A DNA stretch of 64,000 nucleotides from Asterias rubens (GCF_902459465.1 NW_022985726.1:49784-113783), one strand, 5' to 3'. Shown: positions 21,692 to 32,798, numbered from the stretch's first letter. Numbers and translations are program-made. Notes: generated by a model from the letters alone, not told the origin.

Positions 21692-22735
21692 TCAAGATAT
21701 TTGGGGGTTTTGCGAATGCGAGTCGGTTGATTGTGCTGGTATGGTAGGTGGCACTGAAGGCGGTGTTTCTGCTGTGATGTCGGGGGTGTTAGGTGGAGTG
21801 TAATCCTTCTCCTCTTCAATGTAATCGCGTCGGTAGCTGTTGTTGGAGTCTGAGGGAATGCCCTTAAAACGTGAGGAATTCCGAGTGATGTTGTGGCCAT
21901 TTGTAGAGGCAGTGATCATGCTGCCTTTCCTTGCGGTGACACTGTATGGCTGGGGGTCAAATGGTGTGGAGAGTTTGGATGATTTAGTGTCATGTTTCAC
22001 AAGGACAGTGTCACCGACTGCGATGTCGTTTTGTCGGGTATTCAAACGAATGTCGGCGTAGCGTTTCTGCGTGGATGTTGCCTGCTCGTCGTTCACGCGA
22101 GCTTGATGATCTAATGTAGATGGATTGTTTAGGTCGATCTGTGGGAGTCGTGTGCGTGGCTTGCGTCCGAACATTAGTTGGTATGGCGTGAACCCAGTGG
22201 ATGGGTGTGGTGTGGCTCGATACTGCCGAAGGTACTTGTAAAGCTCCTGCCTCCAAGATTTGTGTTCAAGATGAGCAGTACGAACAAGTTTCATCAGCGG
22301 TTTGTTGAATGCCTCAGCCTGTGCGTTGGCCCGCGGCCAGTGAGGTGTGATGCGGCGATGTTTGAAACCGCTGTGTTCTGCGAATTTCGCGAAAGCGTGC
22401 GAGTTGAATGGGCTGCCATTGTCGGTTTTGATTACTTTGCAGCAGCCGAATGTTGACAGTACTTTGTCCAAAACAGGGATAACTATGTTTGCAGATACGG
22501 ACTTCACAATTTCAACGTTTGGGTATCTAGAGTACTCGTCCATGATGACCATAAGGTATTCCCCTGTTGGTAGCGGTCCACAGAAATCCATGCTCAGATT
22601 TTGCCATGCTCCTGGCGGCAAATCTGACATGCGAAGTGGCTCGAAGGGCCCTGGCTTACTGTAGGCGGATTGACATGCAAGGCATTTGTGTATTGTTTGT
22701 TCGACTCTCTCATTTATTCCTGGGAACCAGACCTT
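21692..22735 (-). pseudogene. Integrase portion of pol, downstream of the in-frame stop
   Basis: It continues in the same frame as the upstream gag-pol part, directly after a TAA at 22736-22738. It carries the Cys half of the HHCC zinc-binding motif (HKCLACQ), then the integrase core with the three catalytic acidic residues in MDFCGP, TDNGSPF and NAQAEAFNK, then GFTPYQLMFGRKPRT. The first usable Met lies 35 codons after the stop, so no HHCC-containing integrase can be made without read-through. Near 21700-21730 the natural-looking C-terminus (RIRKTPKYLEDYVVK, ending 21673) is in another frame, so a second frameshift exists there. Confidence 0.85.
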
Positions 22736-25720
22736 TTACCGTATCATGGCTTTCGTTCGTGCCATGCCTTGGTGACCTTCGTGTGCGATAGAGACTGCCA
22801 TGTCACGTAGTGATTGCGGAATCACAATTTTGTCGTTGCGTAGCAGGATGTTATTTACGGTGCATGTAAGTTCATTCTTGCTGTTGTGGTATTGACGGAG
22901 TTCGTTTCTGTTGATAGCGGGGTCAGTGATTTTTTTGATCTCGAACCAGCGGCCTGTTCCTACGAGGTCAATGGCTTTCATCAGGGTTGGGTCATTTAAG
23001 GTCGCTTCCTGGATGTCAGTAATGTTCATTGCACGAGGGACTGATGTAGCCATAACAAAATTGACGTATTGTTCTGCAATGTTCTGTTCGTGGGAGGTGT
23101 TTTTCGTTGAGTTGGGGGCCGGGTGACGCGATAGGTAATCGGCTGGATTTGAGTGTCCCGGACTGTATTTGATTGTGAGTTTGTAGGGTTGTAGTCTGAG
23201 ACCCCATCGTTCGATGCGTAGTGGTGGGTGCGTTTTCTGCCATATATTCACAAGCGGTTTGTGGTCAGTGGTGACAATAAAGTGTGGTGTCCCGCGGATG
23301 TACATGTCGTAGTGTTCACACGCCCATACAATAGCAAGGGCTTCGCGTTCTGTTTGACTGTATCGGGATTCGACGGGAGTCAAAGCACGGCTCGCGTAAG
23401 CTACAACGCGTCCGTCCTGTGTCAGTATGGCCCCTAGGCCAACGGGGCTGGCATCCACTGCGATTTCAATGTCTTTGCGTATGTCGAAGTATGCGATGCT
23501 CGCGTCTTCAGTTAGGGCGTTTTTGAGCGTATTGAAGGCGTCCTGTTGCTCTTGGGACCAAGCCCACAGAATATTGTTCTTTGTGAGTCGTCTCAATGGC
23601 TCTGTGATTGTGGAATAGTTGCGGATGAAACGCGAGCTGTAATTTGTCATTCCAAGGAAGCTGCGTAATTCTTGTACATTCTGTGGAGGTGGCGAGTCGC
23701 GTATGGTGTCCACTTTCTCTGGGTCTGGTGATACGCCATTTGGGCTGAACACAAGGCCGAAGAATTTTATGGTGTGCGTGTTGAATTTACATTTGTCCCA
23801 ATTCACGGTGAGTCCATGGTCATGGAGGCGTGTTAGCGTTGCCTCTAGTGCTGCGTCGAGGTCGCGTTGTGCATTAGGACCTGATCCAAAACAGATGATG
23901 TCGTCACTGATGTTTCGAGCTCCCTCAATGCCAGAGATGACGTTGCGAATTGCCTCTTGGAAGATCTCGCTTGCCGACGAGATTCCGAAGTTCATGCGTT
24001 TATAGCGATAGAGCCCCATGTGTGTGTGGAACGTAGTAATGTATCGCGAACTTGGTTCAAGTTCGAGTTGGTGGTAGCCTGAGCGAAGATCAAGCTTACT
24101 GAAAACCGATGCACCATTGAGATCATGGATCAGTTCGTTTACTGTTGGCGTGCTGTGGCGTTCCCGCATGATCGCTTTGTTTGGCTCGCGCATGTCTACA
24201 CATAAGCGTATCGAACCATCTTTTTTGGGGGGCGTCACAATTGGGGATACCCATGGAGTTGGCTCACCGAGCACATGCTCAATGATGTCTTGTTGTTCCA
24301 GACGTTTGAGTTCCGTTTCCAGTTGTTTTCTGAGGTGGAAGGGCGTACGGCGATTGGTGATTGCCTTAGGTTTAACTGTTTTGTCCACGTGAAGTTTAAT
24401 TTGAGTGTCTTTTAGCTTGCCAATGTCAGTGAAAAGTCCAGGGTATTTTTCCCGGCACTTGTCCTTGTATGTTGCGGTATGTACGACGTGAATGAGTTGG
24501 AGCTTGGTTGCCGTCTCGTAGCCAAGCAGAGAACCATGATTGCCTTGCGCGATCAAGAATCGGTGAGTTTGTATCAAGGATGCTGTTTCCACTGTAAGGA
24601 CGCATTCACCAAGTATGTGTATTGGGGTATCCTCACCATAAGCATGTACCTTTGCCTGTCTGTGGCGTTTGATGGGTGGGCTGCCCACGTTTGCGTATGT
24701 GCGCTGGTCGAGAATGTTCACAGTAGAGCCCGTGTCAAGCAAGAGTCGGACTTCGTGGTTGTTCACTTTGACAGGGGCAGTGGGTAGTGACAGTGTGTAC
24801 AGTGTATGTTTGTCGTGCATTCCATAGCTGTATTCGTCTGCACTGGAGTCCGACTGTTGAGCGCTAGTGTTTTGTGCCAGGTCTTCATGTTCTTGTATGT
24901 TATGAATGGCCCTGTCTTTTTTGCGTTTGATGCAGGCCCGCTGGAAGTGATTTGGTTTGCCACAATAGTTACAAGTTTGCCCCTGTGCTGGGCATGTCCC
25001 ACTATGGGGGTAGCTACCACCACAATAAATACAGAGCTTACCTGGTTGTTGCGTAGCTTTTGGGTTGTGCTGTGTCGAGCGTGTAGGTCCACTGGCATTG
25101 TTAGCGGTTCTGGCTTGCGGTCGTTTTCCGTTGTTGTTGTTGGTGTATTTTGGCTTCATTGCATGGACGGTCTCGCGCTCCATAGCAGTGGCCTGTGTGT
25201 CAGCCATCTCAAGTGTGCACCCGATGTCAATGATTTGTGTGAGAATCTTGTCAGGTTCCCGAAGAGCTCTACGGCGTAGTCGGTTGGAGGTGCAGTGCTG
25301 TATAATTTGTGTAAGGATTTCCATATCGGTAGATGTGAACTCACATGTCTTGGATAGTGAACGCAATTCCGTCACATATTCGTCCAGTGTTTGTCCCTCC
25401 TTTTGCTTGCAGGATCTGAAGGTGTAAATCTCCATTTGTGTGTTCTTCTTTGGCCGAAAATATTTGTCGAATATTGTGTTAGTGTCGTCGTACGTGTTTC
25501 CTGTGTCATCCGTGTCTGTCTGCTTCTCTGCCTCGTAGATTTCATGTACTTGTTCGCCGGCGTAGTGGAGTAAGAGTGCTCGCTTCCTTTCCCCGTTCGT
25601 AATGTCCATGGCAACAAATAAATTCTCGAGGCGTTTAACCCACTTTTCCCAACGGACTGGCACATTTGTTTTGTCTGACTCATATTCAAAAGATGGGAAC
25701 GGTGGGAGGTAGTTTGCCAT
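22736..25720 (-). CDS. Gag-protease-RT-RNase H polyprotein of the Ty3/gypsy element
   Basis: Open for 994 codons from the Met at 25720 (ATTATGG context, followed by ANYLPPFPSF). The frame extends 28 codons upstream to 25804 but that Met is less typical. Order: Gag with two zinc knuckles (CIYC and CNYCGKPNHFQRAC, about residues 230-263), aspartic protease (LLLDTGSTVN, about 328), RT (KLDLRSGYHQLELE, FGISSASEIFQ, catalytic ISDD at about 604-607; ISDD instead of YVDD is usual in this lineage as I recall), RNase H (VDASPVGLGAIL, TEREALAIVWA, TTDHKPL), and the His half of the integrase zinc motif, ending at the premature stop. Long intact frame, so the element is young. Confidence 0.9.
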   Translation of the reverse strand: MANYLPPFPSFEYESDKTNVPVRWEKWVKRLENLFVAMDITNGERKRALLLHYAGEQVHEIYEAEKQTDTDDTGNTYDDTNTIFDKYFRPKKNTQMEIYTFRSCKQKEGQTLDEYVTELRSLSKTCEFTSTDMEILTQIIQHCTSNRLRRRALREPDKILTQIIDIGCTLEMADTQATAMERETVHAMKPKYTNNNNGKRPQARTANNASGPTRSTQHNPKATQQPGKLCIYCGGSYPHSGTCPAQGQTCNYCGKPNHFQRACIKRKKDRAIHNIQEHEDLAQNTSAQQSDSSADEYSYGMHDKHTLYTLSLPTAPVKVNNHEVRLLLDTGSTVNILDQRTYANVGSPPIKRHRQAKVHAYGEDTPIHILGECVLTVETASLIQTHRFLIAQGNHGSLLGYETATKLQLIHVVHTATYKDKCREKYPGLFTDIGKLKDTQIKLHVDKTVKPKAITNRRTPFHLRKQLETELKRLEQQDIIEHVLGEPTPWVSPIVTPPKKDGSIRLCVDMREPNKAIMRERHSTPTVNELIHDLNGASVFSKLDLRSGYHQLELEPSSRYITTFHTHMGLYRYKRMNFGISSASEIFQEAIRNVISGIEGARNISDDIICFGSGPNAQRDLDAALEATLTRLHDHGLTVNWDKCKFNTHTIKFFGLVFSPNGVSPDPEKVDTIRDSPPPQNVQELRSFLGMTNYSSRFIRNYSTITEPLRRLTKNNILWAWSQEQQDAFNTLKNALTEDASIAYFDIRKDIEIAVDASPVGLGAILTQDGRVVAYASRALTPVESRYSQTEREALAIVWACEHYDMYIRGTPHFIVTTDHKPLVNIWQKTHPPLRIERWGLRLQPYKLTIKYSPGHSNPADYLSRHPAPNSTKNTSHEQNIAEQYVNFVMATSVPRAMNITDIQEATLNDPTLMKAIDLVGTGRWFEIKKITDPAINRNELRQYHNSKNELTCTVNNILLRNDKIVIPQSLRDMAVSIAHEGHQGMARTKAMIR

Positions 25721-25949
25721 AATGATATGGGCAAGAGAAAATGCTGTTGTCTTTCGATAGCAAAGTTCGCTTGAAATTGAATCCGTCCGTGTGCACGTTG
25801 ACACTTACATGTAGGCCCCCTACACTTTACAGTTATCGTTCAACAGTTCGCTATTGAAGTGTAGTCCAAAACGGCCTGAAATTTCACCAAATTGTTGTCG
25901 GAAAATCCAGTGTGGTGGGTCTGATATGGTAAACGTACGTATTGAAGAT

Positions 25950-25967
25950 TGTACTCCTCGTCGCCAG
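25950..25967 (-). promoter_or_regulatory. Putative primer-binding site
   Basis: Immediately inside the 5' LTR the minus strand reads CTGGCGACGAGGAGTAC, the expected location of a tRNA primer-binding site. The tRNA was not identified. Confidence 0.5.
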
Positions 25968-26050
25968 TGTATTGTCCTAATTGATATGACAACTTTTAAA
26001 GAGTATCAACTTTTTAACTTTTTAAATCATATTGCACGTAGGCCATTACA
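25968..26050 (-). repeat. 5' LTR, internally deleted, 83 bp
   Basis: Both ends match the 3' LTR (TGTAATGGCC...GGACAATACA), but about 107 bp of the middle, including the ATATATAC box, are replaced by a short AAAAAGTT repeat. This would cripple transcription unless the deletion happened after integration. Confidence 0.88.
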
Positions 26051-26418
26051 GGCGCTAAAATACAAACAATAGAATTAAATTAATATACAATAACAACAAC
26101 AAAAATTAAAATGTAGACCTAAGTTGAGGGAAATCTAGAACATGTGGTATAGAATACAATAATACAAATGCAATATTTAAGAAAAACATCCTAAAAGGTA
26201 ACAAAAATAACAATAATTAAACCATTGAATCAAATGCCTGTTTGAAAAGATGTGTTTTCAGTTGTTTTTTAAATTGGGTCAAAGAAACGCAGGCAGTTTG
26301 TTCCATAGACGAGGGGCGGCATATGATAAAGATCGGTCTCCCCATGAATGTTTGGAAATGGGCTCAATAAGGAGGCTAGAATTATAAGACCTGAGTTTTC
26401 GAGGAGGATTGTATGAGC

Positions 26419-28089
26419 TGAGAAGGTAACTAATTAAAGCTGATATTCTTTAAAGAAGTAATTTTTCTCATTGATTTTGAAGCAAGTGTAGCCATCTCAC
26501 ACATGGCATGCAAATTAACGTTGGTATTGACGTCAGTTTTTGGAGCTTATATTGAATAATGATTTGTGTGCATGATGTCTTTTGCCATATTTTAAGAGTC
26601 CATACTTTATGACAGTCTTGATTACAAATTACATCTAAGATATTCACACAAATAAAAATTATTTAAATGAATACCAAACTGCATTTCAAAGCAATATTAA
26701 AACCGTGTGTGCTGTTTGTGTGTGGTGGGGGGGGGGGGGGGGCGGGGGTTGAGGCAGCTGCAAACACCATCCACTTGTGCATGTTTCTCCTTATGGGGGG
26801 GGGGGGTGTTAACGTTTCTGGTTGAGGGTCTCCCCCAGCCTGGTTGCACCATGTTTTATAGCATTGCTGCTGTAGTCGAGTTGGATGTTGTTTTTTGTTG
26901 CTCATTAATCTCTTGTTTTTACTTTCATTCTCTCTGCAAATGAGAATCTAGTTTTGCTTGACTAGGTCAAGTGTTTACATAACATGTAGCTGGGCATTTC
27001 TGATTCAAAGCTGGAATATAAAGTTGTCATTCATTTATAGCCCAAGCCTTCACAAAACTATAACAACAAATTGTCCAACTTGATTGCAATAATCTTATGG
27101 TTCGATGCTGTTATACTTTCCACAGGCAGTGATGACCTGTTGAATGGATGGGACAACCTTAGCAGACAGTCCTTTAACATTTGAGATATCCTTGTTACTT
27201 CGGATAGACACCAGGAGACTGCACATGACATGGACTCTTCAATGGTGAGTTTCGTCAACTATTAACTCTCCTAATTTACAGTAGGAGTAATTAGAGGATT
27301 GCACTTTCTTTGTCCAGATAGGGGAGACAGATGTATAGTCTGCACTACAATTCATCCAGAATCACTTTTCTCCTAGAGAAAAAATTCTGGAATTTTAGCT
27401 ATATTTTAAAACGTTTGTCAGTTAACAACTTGTCAAGGAGAAACGTCATGGAATCTTGTTGAACCCACCAATGATGATACATAACATTTAGCAATGGCAG
27501 TTCCATATTCTAGTTAACTTTCTTCCCTCTCATGATCTGTGCCTTGTTCCCAGTAAATGTTGACAATGGTGTCTTTGTGGGGTTTAGTGTTCTTGATCTG
27601 TCAAAACTAGTAGGATGCAAGAGAAGAGCTCCCTCTGCCTCCAGAGCTTGGTTATCACCACCTGTTTTAACTCTGCATGTTCTGCATGTTCATAGACTCC
27701 CTATGTGGTGGGGAAATTGGTCAAAGGAATTGGACTCTAACAAGTTAGTGTACAATTTTATATTACAATTTCTGTATCACCCAAACAGGTTTTTTGGGGG
27801 GTGAATCTAGGTCTGATCAAGGACAATCGCAAAGTACAATACTGCTTGTTTGATTATGCACAATGGTTGAAGGGCACTGTGGGAAGGAAATGGACAAACT
27901 GTTTTTACTGTTGCCCCAACAACGCAAGATTCCATTTGGAATGTCATCATAGTTCCTGATGCAATGTGGGGCTCTTAGAGCCAAGCAGCAACGGGAGTTT
28001 AGCGGATTGGCACTATTCATGGAGCCATTTTCAGACAGGTTCGTTTAATCCATGTATTGAGTTACAAGTGGGAATACTTGATTTTGTTT
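26419..28089. other. Duplicated non-coding stretch, copy 2
   Basis: Matches 13761-15486. It has a poly-G run of about 18 at 26727-26744 and another near 26796-26806. Small deletions relative to copy 1 are visible, for example after the poly-G run. No gene supported. Confidence 0.55.
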
Positions 28090-29865
28090 AGTACCAATGT
28101 TGTCTGCAAGCTGTAGGTGAAAACCACAACATTTCATATCATGTAAAAACTTAATGGTTTGAGGATAGGGAGCTGTTTGCTTGATGAACTTCCATAGTCG
28201 GTATAGATGTTCGTTTTAAGTCTGTCTTTCCTAGATTTAGGAGGGCTTGGCTTGGCGTAGGAGTCTGGCCAGGTTGAGGGATGTGTGGAAGAGGAATCAC
28301 TGAAAAAACCTAAGCATGATGTAGAGTCAGAATGAATAGTAGAGACAGAAAGAAGCAGGCAGAATGACAAGAAAGATTAACATGACTGGTATGAGCTGAT
28401 TATTTTATTTCATCACATGGTGGCTGTGAAATAGCCTGAATTACAAACAACAAAATTAATTTGATTCTGGCTGATGGGTCTGCACTAATGTTCAACTGTT
28501 GATGCTGATCATTGAATGAGAATACTAAACTAATCTGAGTGTTACTAGATTGGATGTTAGTTACAGGTACAATGTTCAGATTGTCATTTGAGGATGAAGG
28601 TTTATAGAGGAATATCTATTGTTATAAAACTTGGATGACCACCACTTTTTAAGTTGTCTTCGAAACCAGCTTGTTTTGTTGATAAGCTCTGTACTTAAAC
28701 CCCAATTCTTGTTCTCATGAATGGATTGTTGACCATGCAGAGCATGCATTGAATAAGGTTTACCAGCATGTTTTTTTGTGCATTTTTTAAAACTACTCTT
28801 TGGTGCAGTTAATAAGTGCAGATTTAAAACACAAATAAAATGTATACTATTTGAGTTGCAAACATTTCCAAAATACAGCAATTGATGTTTGTTGTGAAAT
28901 TTCATATTGCGTTAAGACTTTCTTACTTCATTTGAAGTTTTTATAATATATGATTATATTGCTGTATTAGGTCAAAAACAGTAAGTCCTTTCAATAACAA
29001 TGTAGTATATCAGAAATCAGCTGAATAATATCTAACATTATAGTTTAAAATATTTTTCATATTTCGTTGAAAAATTTTATGGACTAATATAAACTTTCAA
29101 AAACTCCCTAAGGGTCATTACAGTGTTACTTGGTTCACATCAAAAACAGCCTACGTTCCAAAGATCTAGAAAACAAATTGAATTAAAAACAAACCACATT
29201 TCTTGTTCAAAGCCGATATAACAAACTGTTGCCTATCAAGAAAGACGATTTAAATATCTTCATGTCAAATCTATAGACTTTTGAACTAGTATTGGTAATT
29301 GATAACTATTTTGCTTGAGTATCTCCTTTTAAATTGAGAAAATACAAACTTCCATAGGAAGGAACTTCTATTTATACACATCCAAGACTATATGTACTTT
29401 TCTTCAGATGAATTTCTACCACCTATTTACATGTGATTTAATTGAATGCTTGACGTGCCTCTTGCTGTTGGCTTTTGTGGACTACAATGATCTTTACAGC
29501 CTAATGAACTTGAAGGAGCGTTGTTTGACCAGCATGAATGCTAAACTGCAGTAATTGAATTGCTCATTTTGTAAGATGAATGCTGATGCAAAAGGGGCAA
29601 TCATTTTCAAACGAAATCGAAGATGCTTGATATTAAATTGAGTGAATTCTGACTGAAAGTGGTAAGGCAAAGCAATCAAATACATTTAAATTTGCAGATA
29701 CCAGCAAAACCACACAGATCTACAAATCACCATTGATATCTAGCCTACAGCAAACGTTAATTGTTTTAAAAGGTTTTTCTTTTAGTAATATTCATTACAT
29801 TGAAGTAAAAAGATTTGCAAAATTCGCTGAAGGTGCATTAAATTAATGAGGTGTTCAAAATCTCG
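28090..29865 (-). repeat. FReD 3'-flank block, copy 4
   Basis: Nearly identical to 15487-17475 until GAGGTG(T/C)TCAAAA at 29860, where it is interrupted; the rest of the block resumes near 30319. The 109-codon open frame of copy 3 is also open here (28576-28905). Confidence 0.75.
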
Positions 29866-30318
29866 AATGAAATCACAAAAACGCAATACGTGCATAATTA
29901 CTGTGACTGAAATTGGCATGGAGCGAACCCCCCCCCCCCCCCCACAAAAAAACCCTAATTTTTCCTTAAATTCCTCTTCTACCTTGTGTGGTGCAAGATA
30001 AAAAATATTACATTTTTTAAAACATTAAACATCAATGTCTACTTTGATTTATAGTTTAACTTGAAGCTGACATTAAATTATTGTTTCTGAGTGATTTTTT
30101 TCTTTGATATAATTCCTTGAAGATTGATTTATAATTTCCTATCAAAGCTTGGTTACTAATTTGAGAGGTGCATTTTTATTGAACATGTTTTGACCGATTG
30201 TTAAATTTATATGTTAAAATTACAGTAATCAACTCTTTGTGCTTGCTGAGGGTGCAAAACCAAAATTTCACTTGGCTTGCATGCTTTGTTGATAGGACTT
30301 ACGACGGAGGTGGAAAAG
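29866..30318. other. Interruption of the 3'-flank block
   Basis: About 450 bp absent from the other copies. It contains a poly-C run at 29929-29943 and, at 30161-30200, a 40-bp match to the last codons of the FReD genes (minus strand, ...QNMFNKNAPL-like end). It looks like a fragment of yet another FReD 3' end brought in by recombination. Confidence 0.5.
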
Positions 30319-30541
30319 TTTCTTCGTTTTACAGTTCCATGTGCGGTCTGCTGTTTTAAATAACAACGTACAATCTCAAAATACAACTCATCAAACTTCT
30401 AGAAGGGTGATTGAGAGCAGTTTGCTTTTTAAAGGGTTAAACAGAATAGTAGTATAACAAACTATTTAATGTGTTTTTTGGTTCAAGAATTAGCTTCCCA
30501 ATCTTTTTTCCAGTGCTCTATAGTGTAAAAGTTTACAAATT

Positions 30542-31334
30542 TTAGAGGCGCATTTTCATTGAACATGTTTTGACCGATTTGTATCCTGTCCCACTATAAA
30601 ACCAATTAATGCCATCTGGGCTGGTAGATTCATGTGGATAATACATACCATTTAAGTTAGTATCATAACAATGGTTATACCACCATCCTCCTTTGTAAGT
30701 TGCAGCACAGTGAACACTGCCTGACAGATCATTATCCTTGTCCTTAGTGCTGAACATCATTCCATTGTGGTATTCAAGTAGGCCATCTCCTGCTGTGCTG
30801 CTCGCCTTGTATGAGCCAATCTCAAGTCTAAAGTTGTCCCCATCAATCTTGAAGTGTCCATATTCAGCAAAGGATTCTTCTCCATCCCATCTGACTATCT
30901 CAATCTTCAGCTTCCATGGTCCTGGCTGTATCAGGCTGTGTAGGGAGTGCTTGGTCAGGTAGAGAGAGGCGGGATGTTTCTACATCAGCATCAAAGTACA
31001 CACTACCATAGTGTGTCATGAAGTCATCAGGATACTGAGCCCTGGTAGCATTGTTGAGCTCACACAGATGATCTTCTATGTTGTAATTGACTGAGTGGCA
31101 CTGAGGATCAGCATGGCAGTAACTCACACAGAGGACATGAGACCAAGTAACTTTTGATTGATATGAAAGTTGAAGTAATTTTCTATTTTCTGCAGATAGA
31201 AACTCTTTCATCTTTGTCTTACAGGCAGCTGCATCAGAAGCTGTTGTTTGATTGATGTTTAAAATGATGAGTGTAAGAGTGATAGCTGCATGTAGCATCA
31301 GGAGTTGTGTTTGAGAAACCATCATACATTGCAT
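30542..31334 (-). pseudogene. FReD gene D, internally deleted
   Basis: The 5' part (30900-31334) encodes signal peptide, PAN-like module and linker as in gene A, including FMTHYGS without the extra Cys. At about 30925 the linker (QPDTA) is joined directly to the middle of the FReD (GPWKLKIEI). Against gene C, bases equivalent to 17857-18128 (272 bp) are missing. This shifts the frame and gives a stop about seven residues later. The 3' half (30542-30900) is otherwise well preserved to CSMKMRL, with one 3-bp in-frame insertion near 30783. The deletion looks recent because the rest is intact. Confidence 0.9.
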
Positions 31335-31406
31335 GTAGAGTCAATCTTGTTTGATGTGGATTTTCTGAACCAATATCTCAAAATGAAAAAGCTGACTCTT
31401 CACTGA

Positions 31407-31413
31407 CTTTATA
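31407..31413 (-). promoter_or_regulatory. TATA box of FReD gene D
   Basis: The minus strand reads CCATATAAAGTCAG about 75 bp before the start codon, a canonical TATAAAG. The aligned positions are CCATAAGATC in gene A and CCATACAATC in gene B, so the clean box survives only in the broken copy. Confidence 0.5.
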
Positions 31414-31724
31414 TGGCATGGAGACTCTGTGAGGATGCTGTATTTGGTTATTCCTGCTCACATGCTCTTAGAACGCCAGCTCAAGTGATATGATTGGTTG
31501 GCTGATTGTATCAATCAATAACTGTGGGTAGTTCAACTTTAATTAAAAAGTGGCCTCATTAAAACTACCCGACAGCAGTGTTAATTAAATCCATGGAGTA
31601 GGAACAATGGCAATTTTTTTTAAGAGCACTCCTATTGTAAAGATAATCAGCATTTACATGTGTGGGCAAGTATTGCTATTATTAATCTTTGACCAAGCAG
31701 TCCCTTTAAATGTTCAATGTTTAA

Positions 31725-32200
31725 AGGGATGCTGCAGTGAATTCAAATCAAACAGTAAATTTTGCTGTCATTTATTTCTGGTATATGTATTGAAAATCAA
31801 TAAAATGTGTTTTGTTTATTCCTGACATATCTGACTTGCGTAATTAGTGAATAAGTCATGCCCCCTTTTTGTGGATTGTTACCGCCCCTACCATCGACGT
31901 CACGTCGGGAATTCAAACATATCGTCGGCAAAAAGATTCTGATCCCTAACTACACGCGCCTAGGTACCAGGCCACACAGTGCACACGTCTCCATATGCAC
32001 ACAGCCAGGGGGCCCGACGGCTCGGGTTACCGACATGACGTCACGTTTATGCAAATGAAGGCTCCCTTTTAGGGGCGGGGTGGGTTCCCCTAATCTCTTG
32101 AAAACCATTTTAAAATACTTGTGCATTTAATAAAAAATATTAAAAATATTTTACGTTTAAAAAGTCATGTTTAATCGTTTAAATGAATTGCAGCCACCCT
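31725..32200. mobile_element. 476-bp TTAA-flanked MITE
   Basis: TTAA at 31721-31724 and 32201-32204. Ends read inward AGGGATGCTGCAGTGAATTC and AGGGTGGCTGCAATTCATTT, an imperfect inverted repeat. The middle (31890-32045) is GC-rich with two GACGTCACG motifs facing each other. No coding capacity seen. No empty site is available in this window. Confidence 0.7.
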
Positions 32201-32798
32201 TTAAATGACTGTCAAAAATAGTTAATTTTTGTTTATAATTGTTTAGATTGGGTATTTAAGTCAAATTATTACATAATTTTTTACCAGGCACAACATGCGA
32301 TTGAATTTAATCAAAGTTGAATTTTGATCGGGATAAAGAATATTACTTTTGTTTTACCCTAAGTACTTTCCGGAGTTCTGCAGGTACCACAACCATTATG
32401 TAGATATTGAATTTGGGGATAAAGAATATGAACACGAGATTCGTTTGAAGGTGTAGGTAGTGGCCAGTGTTCTCCCTTAACAGTGGACGGTTGCCAGTTA
32501 AAACATTGAACAACCAGTCAAATTTCACTCCTAGTTGTCCAACTGGCTAGTTTAGTGTAAGAAAGCATTCTTGTTTCATTTGAAATGAGGACTTACTAGT
32601 GATAAACTGACAGACTCTATAGTGAAATGACAAGTTAAATGGTTCTGCTGGCCTGTTAAAAGTTAGCGTAAACCCTGTTGGTATTACTTATTTTGCAAGG
32701 AAAAAGTTTAAGGAAAATTAAGTTTGATTTCCATGAGGTTTTAAGCTAAAAATCAAAAATCTGTATCAAAATACTACAGTGTGTGAGCTTTACGTTAA

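Larger units (their letters stand above)
21242..26050 (-). mobile_element. Ty3/gypsy (Mag-like) LTR retrotransposon
   Basis: Complete from LTR to LTR, 4.8 kb, coding on the minus strand. A 5-bp target duplication GGCGC lies at 21237-21241 and 26051-26055, and the uninterrupted site exists at about 13395. Gag, protease, RT, RNase H and integrase are in Mag/SURL-like order; SURL-type elements are known from sea urchins. There is no env. It is damaged: one in-frame stop inside the integrase zinc-binding region, a frame change near the C-terminus, and a 5' LTR that has lost its central part. Confidence 0.92.
21185..26418 (-). mobile_element. CR1/L2-like 3' fragment split by an LTR retrotransposon
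   Basis: Same fragment as 13341-13760, present as 21185-21241 and 26051-26418 with the LTR element between. The break is at CTCATGGCGC/TAAAATAC of the intact copy. Confidence 0.85.
18517..28089. repeat. Large duplicated segment, copy 2
   Basis: Paralogous to 11030-15486; twice as long because of a 378-bp MITE, expansion of a 172-bp repeat and a 4.8-kb LTR retrotransposon. The remaining order is unchanged. Confidence 0.75.

Noticed and set aside
22178-25427. Plus-strand open frames over the LTR retrotransposon
   Set aside because: They are antisense to a clearly recognisable gag-pol frame.
31858-32058. 66-codon frame in the GC-rich centre of a MITE
   Set aside because: Inside a TTAA-flanked element with no domain and no second copy to test conservation.
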